Notes: generated from the sequence alone by a model not told the origin. A DNA stretch of 64,000 nucleotides from Pseudarthrobacter enclensis (GCF_030811655.1 NZ_JAUSRE010000011.1:99527-163526); one strand, 5' to 3'. Positions 26,507-35,498 are shown, numbered from the stretch's first letter. Translations and numbers: made by a program.

Positions 26507-27379
26507 ATGAGTGATCCATCAGTGAACCCCGCCCTGCCCACCCTCGTCGGAGTCCTGGGCGGTGGCCGCATGGGGGCCGGGATTGCCCACGCCTTCCTGA
26601 TCAAGGGCGCAGACGTCCTGGTGGTGGAGCGCGACGACGTCTCCGCGGAGGCTGCCCGGGAGCGGGTGGAATCGGCTGCTGCGAAGAGCATCGAGCGCGG
26701 GGCCGTGGACGCCAACTTCGAGGAACTCACGTCCCGCCTGGCCGTCAGCACCGACTACGACGACTTCACAGGCCGCCAGCTGGTGGTGGAAGCCGTCCCG
26801 GAAGACTGGGACCTCAAAGTCACGGCACTGCGGGGCATCGAGGAACGGCTGGCAGAGGACGCGTACGTGGCGTCGAATACGTCGTCGCTGTCCGTCAACG
26901 GCCTGGCCCGCGAGCTGAAACGGCCGGAGAACTTCCTGGGCCTGCACTTCTTCAACCCCGTGCCCGCCTCCACGCTCATCGAGGTGGTGCTGGGGGAGCG
27001 CACGTCTCCCGGACTTGCCGCCGCAGCAAAATCCTGGGTGGAGGCGCTTGGCAAAACCGCCGTCGTCGTCAATGATGCCCCGGGCTTCGCGTCCTCACGC
27101 CTGGGCGTGGCCATCGCGCTGGAAGCCATGCGGATGGTGGAGGAAGGCGTGGCCTCTGCCGAGGACATCGACAACGCCATGGTGCTGGGCTACAAACACC
27201 CCACTGGGCCGCTCAGGACCACGGATATCGTGGGGCTTGATGTCCGCCTGGGCATTGCCGAATACCTGCACTCCACCCTTGGCGACCGGTTTGCGCCCCC
27301 GCAGATCCTTAGGGACAAGGTGGCCCGCGGCGAACTCGGACGCAAAACCGGGAAGGGCTTCTTCGACTGGCCCAGCTAG
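26507..27379 (+). CDS. paaH: 3-Hydroxyacyl-CoA dehydrogenase, PaaH-like
   Basis: This 290-residue NAD-dependent dehydrogenase has a Rossmann fold with VGVLGGGRMGAGIAHAFL (residues 12-29) and an acidic residue ending beta-2 (VVERD). The catalytic His lies in FLGLHFFNPVPAS, and the C-terminal helical domain contains DAPGFASSRLGVAIALEA and GYKHPTGPLRTTDIVGLD. It should oxidise 3-hydroxyadipyl-CoA to 3-oxoadipyl-CoA for the PaaJ thiolase. It is third in the paaJ-paaF-paaH operon; ATG at 26507 is 4 bases after the hydratase stop. Confidence 0.86.
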   Translation: MSDPSVNPALPTLVGVLGGGRMGAGIAHAFLIKGADVLVVERDDVSAEAARERVESAAAKSIERGAVDANFEELTSRLAVSTDYDDFTGRQLVVEAVPEDWDLKVTALRGIEERLAEDAYVASNTSSLSVNGLARELKRPENFLGLHFFNPVPASTLIEVVLGERTSPGLAAAAKSWVEALGKTAVVVNDAPGFASSRLGVAIALEAMRMVEEGVASAEDIDNAMVLGYKHPTGPLRTTDIVGLDVRLGIAEYLHSTLGDRFAPPQILRDKVARGELGRKTGKGFFDWPS

Positions 27380-27388
27380 GGGCACTCC

Positions 27389-27622
27389 TTAGCCGAAGAA
27401 GTGCAGAATGTAGCCGATGAAGTACAGGAGGCACAGCAGGACAACGACCCCGATAATGCCGATCCACAGGAACTGCGTGCCCTTCCTGGTGCCGTGCTCC
27501 TCGTGACCCTGCGGGCCGGCAGTCGATGCTTCGCCCGGCGGGGTTTCGCCGGGCGGAACTCCGCCGCCGGGCTCCAGGCCGGTGATTTTGTCGTCCTCGG
27601 GATCCGGGTTGGGTCCTGACAC
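27389..27622 (-). CDS. DUF6480-like single-helix small membrane protein
   Basis: This 77-residue protein starts at GTG with GGGAG upstream. It reads SGPNPDPEDDKITGLEPGGG, then VPPGETPPGEAST, and ends in a hydrophobic helix (FLWIGIIGVVVLLCLLYFIG). The Pro/Gly-rich N-terminus with ITGLEPGGGVPPGETPP and the C-terminal anchor fit DUF6480 as I know it. Function is unknown. It converges on paaH with nine bases between the stops. Confidence 0.72.
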   Translation of the reverse strand: MSGPNPDPEDDKITGLEPGGGVPPGETPPGEASTAGPQGHEEHGTRKGTQFLWIGIIGVVVLLCLLYFIGYILHFFG

Positions 27623-27694
27623 AATAACTCCCTCGCTCGAGGTCGCGGTGCTTCCCCAGCCTAACCGCCCCCTGGGTGGGCCTAGGCTGGTGCG

Positions 27695-28315
27695 GTGACT
27701 TTCCTTGAACCCCTTACCCTCACCGGCCGCTACGTAATCCTGGAGCCGTTGGCGGAGGAGCACCACGACGGTTTGGTGGAAGCCGCCCGGGACGGCGGGC
27801 TGTGGAAGCTCTGGTACACGTCGGTGCCCGCGCCCGGCGCGATGGCGGCGGAAATCCGGCGCCGTCTTGCCCTCCAGGAGCAGGGATCCATGCTTCCGTT
27901 CACCACCCGGCTCATCGATGGAGCCACGGGCGGCCCGGGGCGCATCATCGGCATGACCGCCTAGATGAACATCGACGCCGCCACACCCCGCGTGGAGATC
28001 GGCTCCACCTGGAATGCAGCGTCAGCGCAGGGGACCGGCACCAACCCGGACTCCAAGCTCCTGCTGCTCCGCCACGCCTTCGAAACCATCGGCTGTCCAG
28101 CAGTGGAATTCCGTACGCACTGGCTCAACCACCAGTCGCGGGAGGCAATTGCCCGGCTGGGCGCCAAGCAGGACGGCGTGCTTCGGAGCCACTCACGCAC
28201 CAGCGACGGGAACCTCCGGGACACCGTGGTGTTCTCCATCCTGGACCACGAATGGCCCGCTGTCCGCGCCGGCCTTGAGTACCGCCTGGACCGGCGGGGA
28301 CAGGGGCCGCGCTGA
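27695..28315 (+). pseudogene. GNAT acetyltransferase interrupted by an in-frame TAG
   Basis: One reading frame runs from GTG at 27695 (FLEPLTLTGRYVILEPLAEE) to 28315 and is broken only by TAG at 27962-27964. Upstream it ends GRIIGMTA; directly downstream it continues MNIDAATPRVEIGSTW, then LLLLRHAFETIGCPAVEFRT and AIARLGAKQDGVLR. Together these form a complete ~206-residue RimJ/RimL-type acetyltransferase. Related proteins, as I remember them, carry Tyr at the stop position, one base away from TAG. It is either a recent nonsense mutation, a sequencing error, or read-through. The substrate is unknown. Confidence 0.8.
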
Positions 28316-28316
28316 T

Positions 28317-28738
28317 CTACGGGGCGGCGGGTTGAACCGAACTGACGGCGCCCAACAAGGCTGACGCGTAGGCCCGGTATCCCGCCGCGTTGGGGTGGAA
28401 GTTGTCATCGGCCGCGAAGTTGTTCGGATCAAGCTGCAGCCACGGATCGAGCGAGTTGGCCGCATGCCCTGCAAAGCGCCCCGTCACATCCACGTAGCGG
28501 CATTGGTCCCGCACGCGGTGTTGGCGGCGTCCACGGCACCGGAAATGGTGGCATTGACCGTCAGCGTGGCCTGGTTGATCAGCACCTGGTTGGCCACCGG
28601 AATCGGGGCGTAGCAGGGCTGCTCGGGACACCCCTGGTGCACATTGGGTCCGGCAGCCCTTTCTTCGGCGGCGGTTATCCGTTATGTGCCGAGGTCTCCC
28701 AGGAGCGTGTGGTTAGCTGTCCCGATGAGCATCAGGGG
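28317..28738 (-). pseudogene. Decayed SGNH/GDSL hydrolase fragment
   Basis: Reading this strand, three pieces in shifted frames resemble the C-terminal half of an SGNH esterase. They are HTLLGDLGT ended by TAA near 28685, then PNVHQGCPEQPCYAPIPVAN followed by QATLTVNATISGAVDAANTA, and after a frame change near 28495, YVDVTGRFAGHAANS and ADDNFHPNAAGYRAYASALL. The last contains the DxxH catalytic block. The N-terminal half with the GDSL serine is missing: the tyrosine phosphatase gene starts there on the other strand. This explains the 430-base stretch with no intact gene. Confidence 0.7.
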
Positions 28739-28745
28739 CAGATCC

Positions 28746-29456
28746 ATGGACTGGGACGGCGCTGTGAATGCATGGCACGTTTCCGGCGGCATCTACCGGA
28801 TGGGGCGCCGCGAGTGGCTGACGGAGGGTGGGTGGAAGCAGGCGTTCGACGACGGCGTCCGCACCGTGGTGGATCTTCGTAACGTTGGCGAGGGGCGGCG
28901 CCGGGACACCGATCCCGTGGTGCCTGCCGCTGCCTTGACGGGCATCGATGTGGTTTACGCACCTACCGAGGAGCCGGACGATCCGCGCTTCACGGCCTTG
29001 ACTGGCCCCTACCTCAACGATCCGGCGCACTACGCCGGGAATGCGCGCCTGTTCCCGGAGAAGCTGGTGGGTGTCTTTCGGGCCCTCGCCTCCGCCGCGC
29101 CCAAGGGGGACGTGCTGCTGCACTGCGCCGCCGGCCGCGACCGCAGTGGAATGGTGGCGGCCATGGTCCAGGACCTGGCCGGTGACTCAGATGAAGCGAT
29201 CGCCGAGGGCTACCGGCGTGCCGCCCGCGGCATCAACGAGCGCTACCGCACCCATGGGCCCCCGCACAGCCGGGAGAGGTACCTCGAGGACCCGGAATTA
29301 GGGCCGCTGCTGGAGCGGCGCGGCCTCGCCGTCGTGGCGTTTGTCCGGAACCTGGGCACCCGCAGCTACCTGCTGGCGAACGGGCTCAGCCCTGCCGAGC
29401 TGGATGCCGTCCTGGTCATATGCCGGCCAAGCGTAGATACAATGGGACCAGTGTGA
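28746..29456 (+). CDS. Tyrosine-protein phosphatase (DSP/PTP type)
   Basis: This 236-residue cytoplasmic phosphatase has the CX5R signature LLHCAAGRDRSGMVAAM (cysteine near residue 127) and the upstream GGIYRMG and VVDLRNVGEG segments of the bacterial tyrosine-phosphatase (PF13350-like) family. The general-acid region is probably APTEEPDD. I chose ATG at 28746 with a GGGG ribosome site; ATG at 28725 is the alternative. It lies alone between the decayed esterase and the surface protease. Confidence 0.84.
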   Translation: MDWDGAVNAWHVSGGIYRMGRREWLTEGGWKQAFDDGVRTVVDLRNVGEGRRRDTDPVVPAAALTGIDVVYAPTEEPDDPRFTALTGPYLNDPAHYAGNARLFPEKLVGVFRALASAAPKGDVLLHCAAGRDRSGMVAAMVQDLAGDSDEAIAEGYRRAARGINERYRTHGPPHSRERYLEDPELGPLLERRGLAVVAFVRNLGTRSYLLANGLSPAELDAVLVICRPSVDTMGPV

Positions 29457-29514
29457 CGCCTGTGACGTGAGGTGCTCTTGTTCCTCAGTCACGTTGATCG
29501 GCAGAGAGACGGAC

Positions 29515-32148
29515 ATGAGCGGAACAGCAGCACCAAGGACCAGGACCTCCTCCGAGCACCGGCGGGGGTCGAACACGGACAAGCTGCGCCGGGTACTCGC
29601 GCTGGGCGCGGCCGCCGGCATGATGGCATCCTCCGCCTACGTGGGGGCGCCGGCTTTTGCCGCCGGCGAGACCTACCCAAGTCCCGCTCCGGCGGCTGGG
29701 GCAGCAGCGACCGGAGCACAGGTACCGGCGCCGGCTGCCGGCACTTCGCCGTCACCCTCCGCGTCCAGTCCCTCGGCGTCCTCCGGCCTCTCCGAGGCAG
29801 CGCTCGCCGACGCAGTGCAGCGGGACCTGAAGCTCACCCCGCAGCAGTTCGCGGCCGCAGGCGAGCTGGGCGCCCAGGCAGCGGCTGCAGCGGTCCAGCT
29901 CCGCCAACTTCCCGGTTATGTGGGCATCCGGATTGAGGGCAGCTCGATTGTGGTCACCGGCTCGGGACAACAACTTCAGGCTGCGGTAGCCGCACTCGCC
30001 GGGAGCATCCACGGGCTGTCACTCGAAGCACCCCCCGCCGGACCTGCCGCAGCAGCGCCGGCTGGTGTGGCGCCGTCGCCCTCTGCTCCCGCCGCCACGG
30101 TGCAGGCCGGCGCGCCGGCCGCATCCGCGGAGGGCCAGCGGTCCCAGCTGGCAATCAGCGCCGAAGAGCTCTTCCAGGAGTATGTCCGCGACGTGGGAAC
30201 GGCAGGGCTGCAGGCAGTAGTCGTCTCCTCCAGCGGCAAATTCGTGATCCGGACGGGCGGCATTGCCTCCGCGCAGTCGACCCAGGGCGGCGGTACGGGT
30301 ACCGCCTCCAACCCAGCGGCCGCAGATGCCGCGGCTCCCGGCAAGATCTCCCCGTCGCAGTTTGTCTCGCGGTACGCCAACGTGGAACTCGACCGCGGAG
30401 CTCTCCTCAAGCCGGAAGCAGCTGAGGTACCCGGGGGAGTGGGCTACCAGACGGACCGGCAGACCATCTGCTCCACCGGGTACTCTGCCTTCGACCCCTC
30501 CGGCCTGCCCGCCGTCCTCACGGCCGGGCACTGCGCCGAAGACGGGACGGCGAAGACCGCCGATCTGCTGTTCCAGGGCCTGCCTAACGGGCGGCTGGGC
30601 TCCTTCCAATTCAGCCAGTTTGGCGGCCCGGGGAACTCCACTGTCCTGAATCCCAACAGTCCCCAACCCGGCAATGTGGGCGTTGACATCGCCGTCATTG
30701 GCAGCATCCGGCAGGGCCTCGACCCGCTGCCGGCGGCGAGTACCTACGGCGATCCGTCCGAGCCGGGCCCGGACGTCAAGATCATCGGCACCTCCGCCCC
30801 GGTCATCGGCATGCCGGTGTGCCGCTCCGGCTGGCGGACCGGATGGTCCTGCGGGCACATCAGCGCCGTGGGAGTCTTCCTGGTGGGCGGACACAATTAC
30901 CCCACCGACCCAACGGACATCCGGGCGTTCAACGGTTTCCTGTCGTACGACGTACAGTCCAACGGCGGTGACTCCGGAGGTCCCTGGATCAGCGGGAACT
31001 ACGCGGTGGGAACCCACAGTGCGGGCGACTGGGGCGGGACGCAGAACTTTGCCGTCGCCGCCACCCTGGACGACTCCCTCAAGGTGCTGCCCGGCTACCA
31101 GTTGGAACTCTTCCTCAACAAGCCCGCACTCGCCGCACCGACGGGCGGGACGTTCAAAGCCGGCACCAGCATCACCGGCCGGGTTCCTGCCGCGCCCGCC
31201 TCCGCCGTCGCCGAAGGTTCCCGGGTGCGCATCACGTATGCGGGCCGGCAGCCGTTCGACGTGCCCGTGCAGCCCGATGGCACCTGGTCCTTTACGGCAC
31301 CGGACGCGCCGGGTCCGTTCAGCTTCACGGCAGAGACCGTAAACGGGTTCAGCCGCTCCGGTGCGGTGTCACTGGACACGGTCATTTCGCCATCGTCCCT
31401 TCCCGCGCCCACCATCACCACGGCGGCCAACCAGCCGCTGCAAGGGTTGAAGACCGTCGACGGCACGGGAACGCCCGGGGCCACCATCACCCTGTCCGGT
31501 GACGTCGCCGGCACGGCCCTGGTGGGGGCAGACGGCCGCTGGACTGTTGCCCTGCGGGCCCCGGCACCAGCCGGAAAAGTCAACGTTACTGCGGTCCAGT
31601 CCTACGCGGGCCTGGCGGACAGCCCGCCAGCCAGCGTGGTCTTCTCCGTCATGCCGCCGCCACCGGCCGTCACCAGCCTCGCGGACGGGCAGCACCTCAA
31701 GCAGGAGGCCCTCCCCGCATCCCTCCAGGGAACCGGCCTCAACGGCGCGGATGTGGCGGTATCCATTGACGGGAAGCCGCTTCCCGGCACTGCTGGATCG
31801 GCCGCCCCCGGCCCGACAGGATCCCGCTCAGTGGGAAGCAGCCTTGCACCGTTGGTCCTGGTGGCCGGTGGAACCTGGACGGTTCCGTTCCCCTCCGGGC
31901 TGGCCCCTGGCGCCCACACAGTGTCGGTAACCCAAGCCGTTGACGGAGTAACCTCCACACCGGCGCAGCTCACGTTCACCATCGACGCGCCGCCGCCGGT
32001 GCTTCCCGCAGGAAACATCACGGCCGGCAGCCTCGCCGCTACCGGCGCCTCCGGTGTGCTTCCCGCGGCGCTTGCCGCTGCGGCCGCGCTCGCCGTCGGG
32101 GTCGTGCTGATGGTGCTGGTCCGGCGCCGGAGGGGACGCGCGGACTAG
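29515..32148 (+). CDS. Cell-wall-anchored trypsin-like serine protease with Ig-like repeats
   Basis: The 877-residue protein has an export signal (residues 25-50, ending APAFAAG) and an alpha-lytic-type propeptide region (LADAVQRDLKLTPQQFAAAG; GYVGIRIEGSSIVVTGSG). The S1 protease domain has His in LTAGHCAEDG (near 338), Asp in VDIAVIG (near 390) and Ser in NGGDSGGPWISG (near 485). Two or three Ig-like or sorting-repeat segments of about 90 residues follow (residues 540-840). It ends with LAATG, a hydrophobic helix and RRRRGR, a sortase signal of the LAxTG kind. The catalytic triad is complete. I expect secretion, self-processing and attachment to peptidoglycan. Confidence 0.9.
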   Translation: MSGTAAPRTRTSSEHRRGSNTDKLRRVLALGAAAGMMASSAYVGAPAFAAGETYPSPAPAAGAAATGAQVPAPAAGTSPSPSASSPSASSGLSEAALADAVQRDLKLTPQQFAAAGELGAQAAAAAVQLRQLPGYVGIRIEGSSIVVTGSGQQLQAAVAALAGSIHGLSLEAPPAGPAAAAPAGVAPSPSAPAATVQAGAPAASAEGQRSQLAISAEELFQEYVRDVGTAGLQAVVVSSSGKFVIRTGGIASAQSTQGGGTGTASNPAAADAAAPGKISPSQFVSRYANVELDRGALLKPEAAEVPGGVGYQTDRQTICSTGYSAFDPSGLPAVLTAGHCAEDGTAKTADLLFQGLPNGRLGSFQFSQFGGPGNSTVLNPNSPQPGNVGVDIAVIGSIRQGLDPLPAASTYGDPSEPGPDVKIIGTSAPVIGMPVCRSGWRTGWSCGHISAVGVFLVGGHNYPTDPTDIRAFNGFLSYDVQSNGGDSGGPWISGNYAVGTHSAGDWGGTQNFAVAATLDDSLKVLPGYQLELFLNKPALAAPTGGTFKAGTSITGRVPAAPASAVAEGSRVRITYAGRQPFDVPVQPDGTWSFTAPDAPGPFSFTAETVNGFSRSGAVSLDTVISPSSLPAPTITTAANQPLQGLKTVDGTGTPGATITLSGDVAGTALVGADGRWTVALRAPAPAGKVNVTAVQSYAGLADSPPASVVFSVMPPPPAVTSLADGQHLKQEALPASLQGTGLNGADVAVSIDGKPLPGTAGSAAPGPTGSRSVGSSLAPLVLVAGGTWTVPFPSGLAPGAHTVSVTQAVDGVTSTPAQLTFTIDAPPPVLPAGNITAGSLAATGASGVLPAALAAAAALAVGVVLMVLVRRRRGRAD

Positions 32149-32191
32149 GTTTCAACCGGCTCAACCACCGGCCGGGCGGGCTTAACGACCG

Positions 32192-32635
32192 CTATTTGTG
32201 GCGCTTCATCAGCAGGTTGGTGATGCGCAGGGTGCAGAGCCGCTGGCCTGCCTCGTTGGTGATGAGCACCTCGTGCGTGGTCAGGGTGCCGCCCAGGTGG
32301 ATGGGCGTGGCCGTGATGGTCACTTGGCCCTCCCGCGCGGATCGGTGGTGGGTGGCGGACACGTCCACTCCCACCGCCGTCTTGCCCATGGTGCTTGCAT
32401 GGATGACGGCGGCCCAGGACCCCACGGCCTCACCCACGGCAAGGGAGGCGCCGCCGTGCAGGAGGCCGAACGACTGCCGGTTGCCCTCCACCGGCATGGT
32501 GGCCACCACCCGTTCCACGGACTCCTCCAGGATCTTCACGCCCATCTTCTCGTCCAGCTCACCGAGGGTTATCTTCCAGAGCTCGTGCTCCAGGGGCTGG
32601 TTGCCGGCGGCATCCGTGGGCGACGGGGCGTTCAT
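32192..32635 (-). CDS. PaaI/MenI-like hotdog thioesterase
   Basis: This 147-residue hotdog-fold acyl-CoA thioesterase has motif SFGLLHGGASLAVGEAVGSW with the catalytic glutamate, and the beta-strand KTAVGVDVSATHHRSAREG. This pattern is common to 1,4-dihydroxy-2-naphthoyl-CoA hydrolases and PaaI relatives. It differs from the second, true PaaI at 39232-39702. It faces paaZ across the operator region, which suggests a role in phenylacetate metabolism, but the men genes in the same window make a MenI role equally possible. Confidence 0.82.
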   Translation of the reverse strand: MNAPSPTDAAGNQPLEHELWKITLGELDEKMGVKILEESVERVVATMPVEGNRQSFGLLHGGASLAVGEAVGSWAAVIHASTMGKTAVGVDVSATHHRSAREGQVTITATPIHLGGTLTTHEVLITNEAGQRLCTLRITNLLMKRHK

Positions 32636-32710
32636 GGGATCTCCTTATAACTGGGCTGATTCAGTCCTGGCCTTCTAGTGTGCAGCATGGCACTTCATGT
32701 ATGGTGAATA

Positions 32711-32734
32711 TATTACCGAACGGACGGTCAGTAA
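32711..32734. promoter_or_regulatory. Putative PaaR (TetR) operator upstream of paaZ
   Basis: ACCGAACGGACGGT (32715-32728) is a near-perfect palindrome and sits in a larger one starting TTACCG and ending CAGTAA (32713-32734). CGAACGG, one base, then CGGT and NAGT is shared with sites at 24394 and 37792. It lies 45-65 bases before the paaZ start and also near the divergent thioesterase start, so it may control both. Confidence 0.7.
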
Positions 32735-32779
32735 TGACTGCCCTGCCTGCCTGCCCCCTTGTTGGAAGGACCGTCAACG

Positions 32780-34891
32780 ATGACCACCACAGCCACAGCT
32801 CCCCAGGCCACGGTCGACACCGTGGAGACAGTGCCCAGCTTCGTCATGGATGCCTGGTGGACGCCCGACGCCGGTGCGTCGGCTTCCGCCGTCCCCGTCC
32901 GGGATGCGAGCACGGGGGAGATCCTGGCCAAGGTCAGCACGGAAGGCCTGGATCTCGCTGCCGTCGTGGACTATGGCCGGACCACCGGCCAGGCTGAACT
33001 CGGCAAGCTGACCTTCCACCAGCGGGCCCTCAAGCTCAAGGAATTGGCCCAGTACCTGAATGCCCGCCGGGAACATTTCTACAACTTCTCCTTCCAGACC
33101 GGCGCCACCAAGATCGACTCCATGGTGGACATCGACGGCGGCATCGGCGTCCTGTTCACCTTCGGCTCCAAAGGCCGGCGCGAACTGCCCAACTCGCAGG
33201 TTGTGGTGGACGGACCCATGGAGGTGCTCTCCAAGGACGGCTCCTTCGCCGGCGAGCACATCTACACCCGAATCCCCGGTGTCGCCGTGCAGATCAACGC
33301 CTTCAACTTCCCGGTCTGGGGCATGCTCGAGAAATTCGCTCCCGCCTTCATCGCCGGCGTCCCCACCATCGTGAAGCCCGCCACCCCCACCGGCTACGTT
33401 GCCGCCGCCGTGGTCAAGGCGATCATCGAATCAAACATCCTGCCCAAGGGCTCTCTCCAGCTGGTCTCCGGCTCGGTCCGCGGGCTGCTGGACGTCCTGG
33501 ACTACCGCGACCTGGTCGCCTTCACCGGCTCCGCTTCCACTGCCAAGTCCCTCAAGGCACACCCAAACGTGGTGGAGGGCGGCGTGCGCTTCACGTCGGA
33601 AACGGACTCCCTGAACGCCGCCATCCTGGGCCCGGACGCGGTGGAGGGCACCCCGGAGTTCGACGCGTTCGTCAAGTCCGTGGTCACGGAAATGACCGTC
33701 AAGGCCGGCCAGAAGTGCACCGCCATCCGCCGTGCCATCGTGCCGCAGGAACTGGTGCCCGCAGTCACCGCCGCGATTGGCAAACGGATTACCGAGCGCG
33801 TTGTCCTGGGCGACCCGCGCGGCGAAGGCGTCACCATGGGTGCCCTGGCTTCGGTGGAGCAGCTTCAGGATGTGCGCGCCGCCGTCCAGTCCATGCTCGA
33901 CGCCGGCGGTGAGCTTGCGTACGGAACGCTCGATTCGCCGTCGGTCACCTCCGCCGACGGAACCACCGGGGTAGTGGACGGCGGCGCCTTCATGGCACCC
34001 GTCGTCCTGAACTGGGACAACCCGGAAGCTGAAGCCATCCACTCCCTCGAAGCCTTCGGGCCGGTGTCGTCCGTGATCGGCTACAAGGACCTTTCCGACG
34101 CCGTTCGCCTCGCCGCCCGTGGCGGCGGCTCCCTGGTGGCCTCGGTGTGCACCAACGATCCCGAGGTGGCACGTGAACTGGTCACCGGTATCGCCGCCCA
34201 CCACGGCCGCGTCCTGATGCTCAACCGTGAGGACGCCCGCACCTCAACAGGCCACGGCTCGCCCGTCCCGCACCTGGTCCACGGCGGACCCGGGCGGGCT
34301 GGCGGCGGCGAGGAACTGGGCGGCATCCGGTCCGTGCTGCACCACATGCAGCGCACCGCAATCCAGGGCTCGCCCAACATGCTCACCGCCGTCACCGGCG
34401 TGTGGCACACCGGGGCTGACCGGACCTTCACCCAGGAGACGGAGGGGGCGCACCCGTTCCGGAAGTCGCTGGAAACGCTGCGGATCGGCGATGCCGTCCG
34501 CTCGGACCTTCGGCAGGTCACACTGGCCGACATCAGCGCCTTTGCCGAGTCCACGGGCGACACGTTCTACGCCCACACCAACCAGGAGGCTGCGGAAGCC
34601 AACCCGTTCTTCCCGGGCATCGTGGCACACGGCTACCTGCTGCTGAGCTGGGCTGCCGGCCTGTTCGTGGAGCCGGCGCCGGGTCCCGTGCTGGCCAACT
34701 ACGGCCTGGAGAACGCGCGCTTCCTCACCCCTGTCGCGGCCGGAGACTCCATCCGGGTGACCCTCACGGCCAAGAAGATCACTCCGCGTGAAACCGACGA
34801 ATACGGCGAGGTGGCCTGGGACGCCGTCCTGACCAACCAGAACGACGAAATCGTGGCCACCTACGACGTCCTCACCCTCGTCGAGAAGTAA
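32780..34891 (+). CDS. paaZ: Bifunctional oxepin-CoA hydrolase / aldehyde dehydrogenase PaaZ
   Basis: This 703-residue fusion enzyme opens the oxepin ring and oxidises the resulting aldehyde in phenylacetate degradation. Residues ~25-530 are an aldehyde dehydrogenase domain, with catalytic Cys in KAGQKCTAIR (near 313) and a Glu in RFTSETDSLN. Residues ~560-700 are a MaoC-like hydratase with Asp594 and His599 in TGDTFYAHTN, then FFPGIVAHGYLL. The MaoC Asp and His match the catalytic pair known in E. coli PaaZ. ATG at 32780 follows GGAAGGA. It has its own promoter with the shared operator. Confidence 0.93.
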   Translation: MTTTATAPQATVDTVETVPSFVMDAWWTPDAGASASAVPVRDASTGEILAKVSTEGLDLAAVVDYGRTTGQAELGKLTFHQRALKLKELAQYLNARREHFYNFSFQTGATKIDSMVDIDGGIGVLFTFGSKGRRELPNSQVVVDGPMEVLSKDGSFAGEHIYTRIPGVAVQINAFNFPVWGMLEKFAPAFIAGVPTIVKPATPTGYVAAAVVKAIIESNILPKGSLQLVSGSVRGLLDVLDYRDLVAFTGSASTAKSLKAHPNVVEGGVRFTSETDSLNAAILGPDAVEGTPEFDAFVKSVVTEMTVKAGQKCTAIRRAIVPQELVPAVTAAIGKRITERVVLGDPRGEGVTMGALASVEQLQDVRAAVQSMLDAGGELAYGTLDSPSVTSADGTTGVVDGGAFMAPVVLNWDNPEAEAIHSLEAFGPVSSVIGYKDLSDAVRLAARGGGSLVASVCTNDPEVARELVTGIAAHHGRVLMLNREDARTSTGHGSPVPHLVHGGPGRAGGGEELGGIRSVLHHMQRTAIQGSPNMLTAVTGVWHTGADRTFTQETEGAHPFRKSLETLRIGDAVRSDLRQVTLADISAFAESTGDTFYAHTNQEAAEANPFFPGIVAHGYLLLSWAAGLFVEPAPGPVLANYGLENARFLTPVAAGDSIRVTLTAKKITPRETDEYGEVAWDAVLTNQNDEIVATYDVLTLVEK

Positions 34892-34892
34892 A

Positions 34893-35006
34893 CCCCCAAC
34901 GCCCCATCACTTACTGCCCGGTTTTCCCCAACGCGCCATCACTTTCCGCACGGAAGTGATGGCGCGTTGGGGGGGATTGGTGCGGGAAGTGATGGGGCGT
35001 TTGGGC
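34893..35006. repeat. Nested inverted-repeat element (REP-like)
   Basis: Four copies of a ~20-base unit related to CCCCAACGCGCCATCACTT lie in this gap. Copies start near 34894 and 34926 on the plus strand, and inverted copies lie near 34950-34974 and 34984-35005. The inner pair matches best (CCAACGCGCCATCACTT against AAGTGATGGCGCGTTGG); the outer pair carries CGCCCCATCACTT against AAGTGATGGGGCG. This gives a nested double hairpin. It starts two bases after the paaZ stop and may serve as its terminator. It looks like an intergenic repeat family. Confidence 0.85.
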
Positions 35007-35061
35007 CCGGGTCTTTTTGGGTCCGCCGGGCGTAAGATTCTGCCCGTAGGAGGTGGCCCCA

Positions 35062-35469
35062 ATGACCCTCAAAATGAACACAGCCACAACCATCCTGCCG
35101 GTCGATGATGCAGCCCGCGCCCGCAGCTTCTACACGGAAAAGCTCGGGCTCCCGCACCGTGGAAAGACCGACGACGGCAGCGAACTGCTCGGCGCGGACG
35201 GCGGTCCCATGCTGCAGCTGATGCCGGTCTCCGACGGCAGGCATTCGGAACACACCGCACTAAGCTTCGAGGTCACGGACATTGAGGACACCGTCCGCGA
35301 CTTGGAGGCCCGGGGCGTCATGTTCCAGGATTACGACCTGCCCACACTTAAGACCGAAAACCACGTCTGCACCACTGAGTCGGAGAAGAGCGCGTGGTTC
35401 ATGGACACCGAGCACAACATCCTGTGCGTCCACCAAAACCTTGGCGGCCAGCTCGAATACCAGGTCTAG
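35062..35469 (+). CDS. VOC family protein (glyoxalase/bleomycin-resistance fold)
   Basis: This 135-residue two-module VOC protein starts LKMNTATTILPVDDAARARSFY, with LGLPHRG and MLQLMPV in the first half and HTALSFEVTDIEDTVRDLEA, FMDTEHNILCVHQN in the second. The paired His/Glu metal ligands expected of enzymes are only partly visible. An excellent ribosome site (TAGGAGGTGG) sets the ATG at 35062. It is monocistronic, with a terminator following. No substrate can be assigned. Confidence 0.8.
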   Translation: MTLKMNTATTILPVDDAARARSFYTEKLGLPHRGKTDDGSELLGADGGPMLQLMPVSDGRHSEHTALSFEVTDIEDTVRDLEARGVMFQDYDLPTLKTENHVCTTESEKSAWFMDTEHNILCVHQNLGGQLEYQV

Positions 35470-35498
35470 GCGTACCGGACGCAGCAACTGAAAACACG

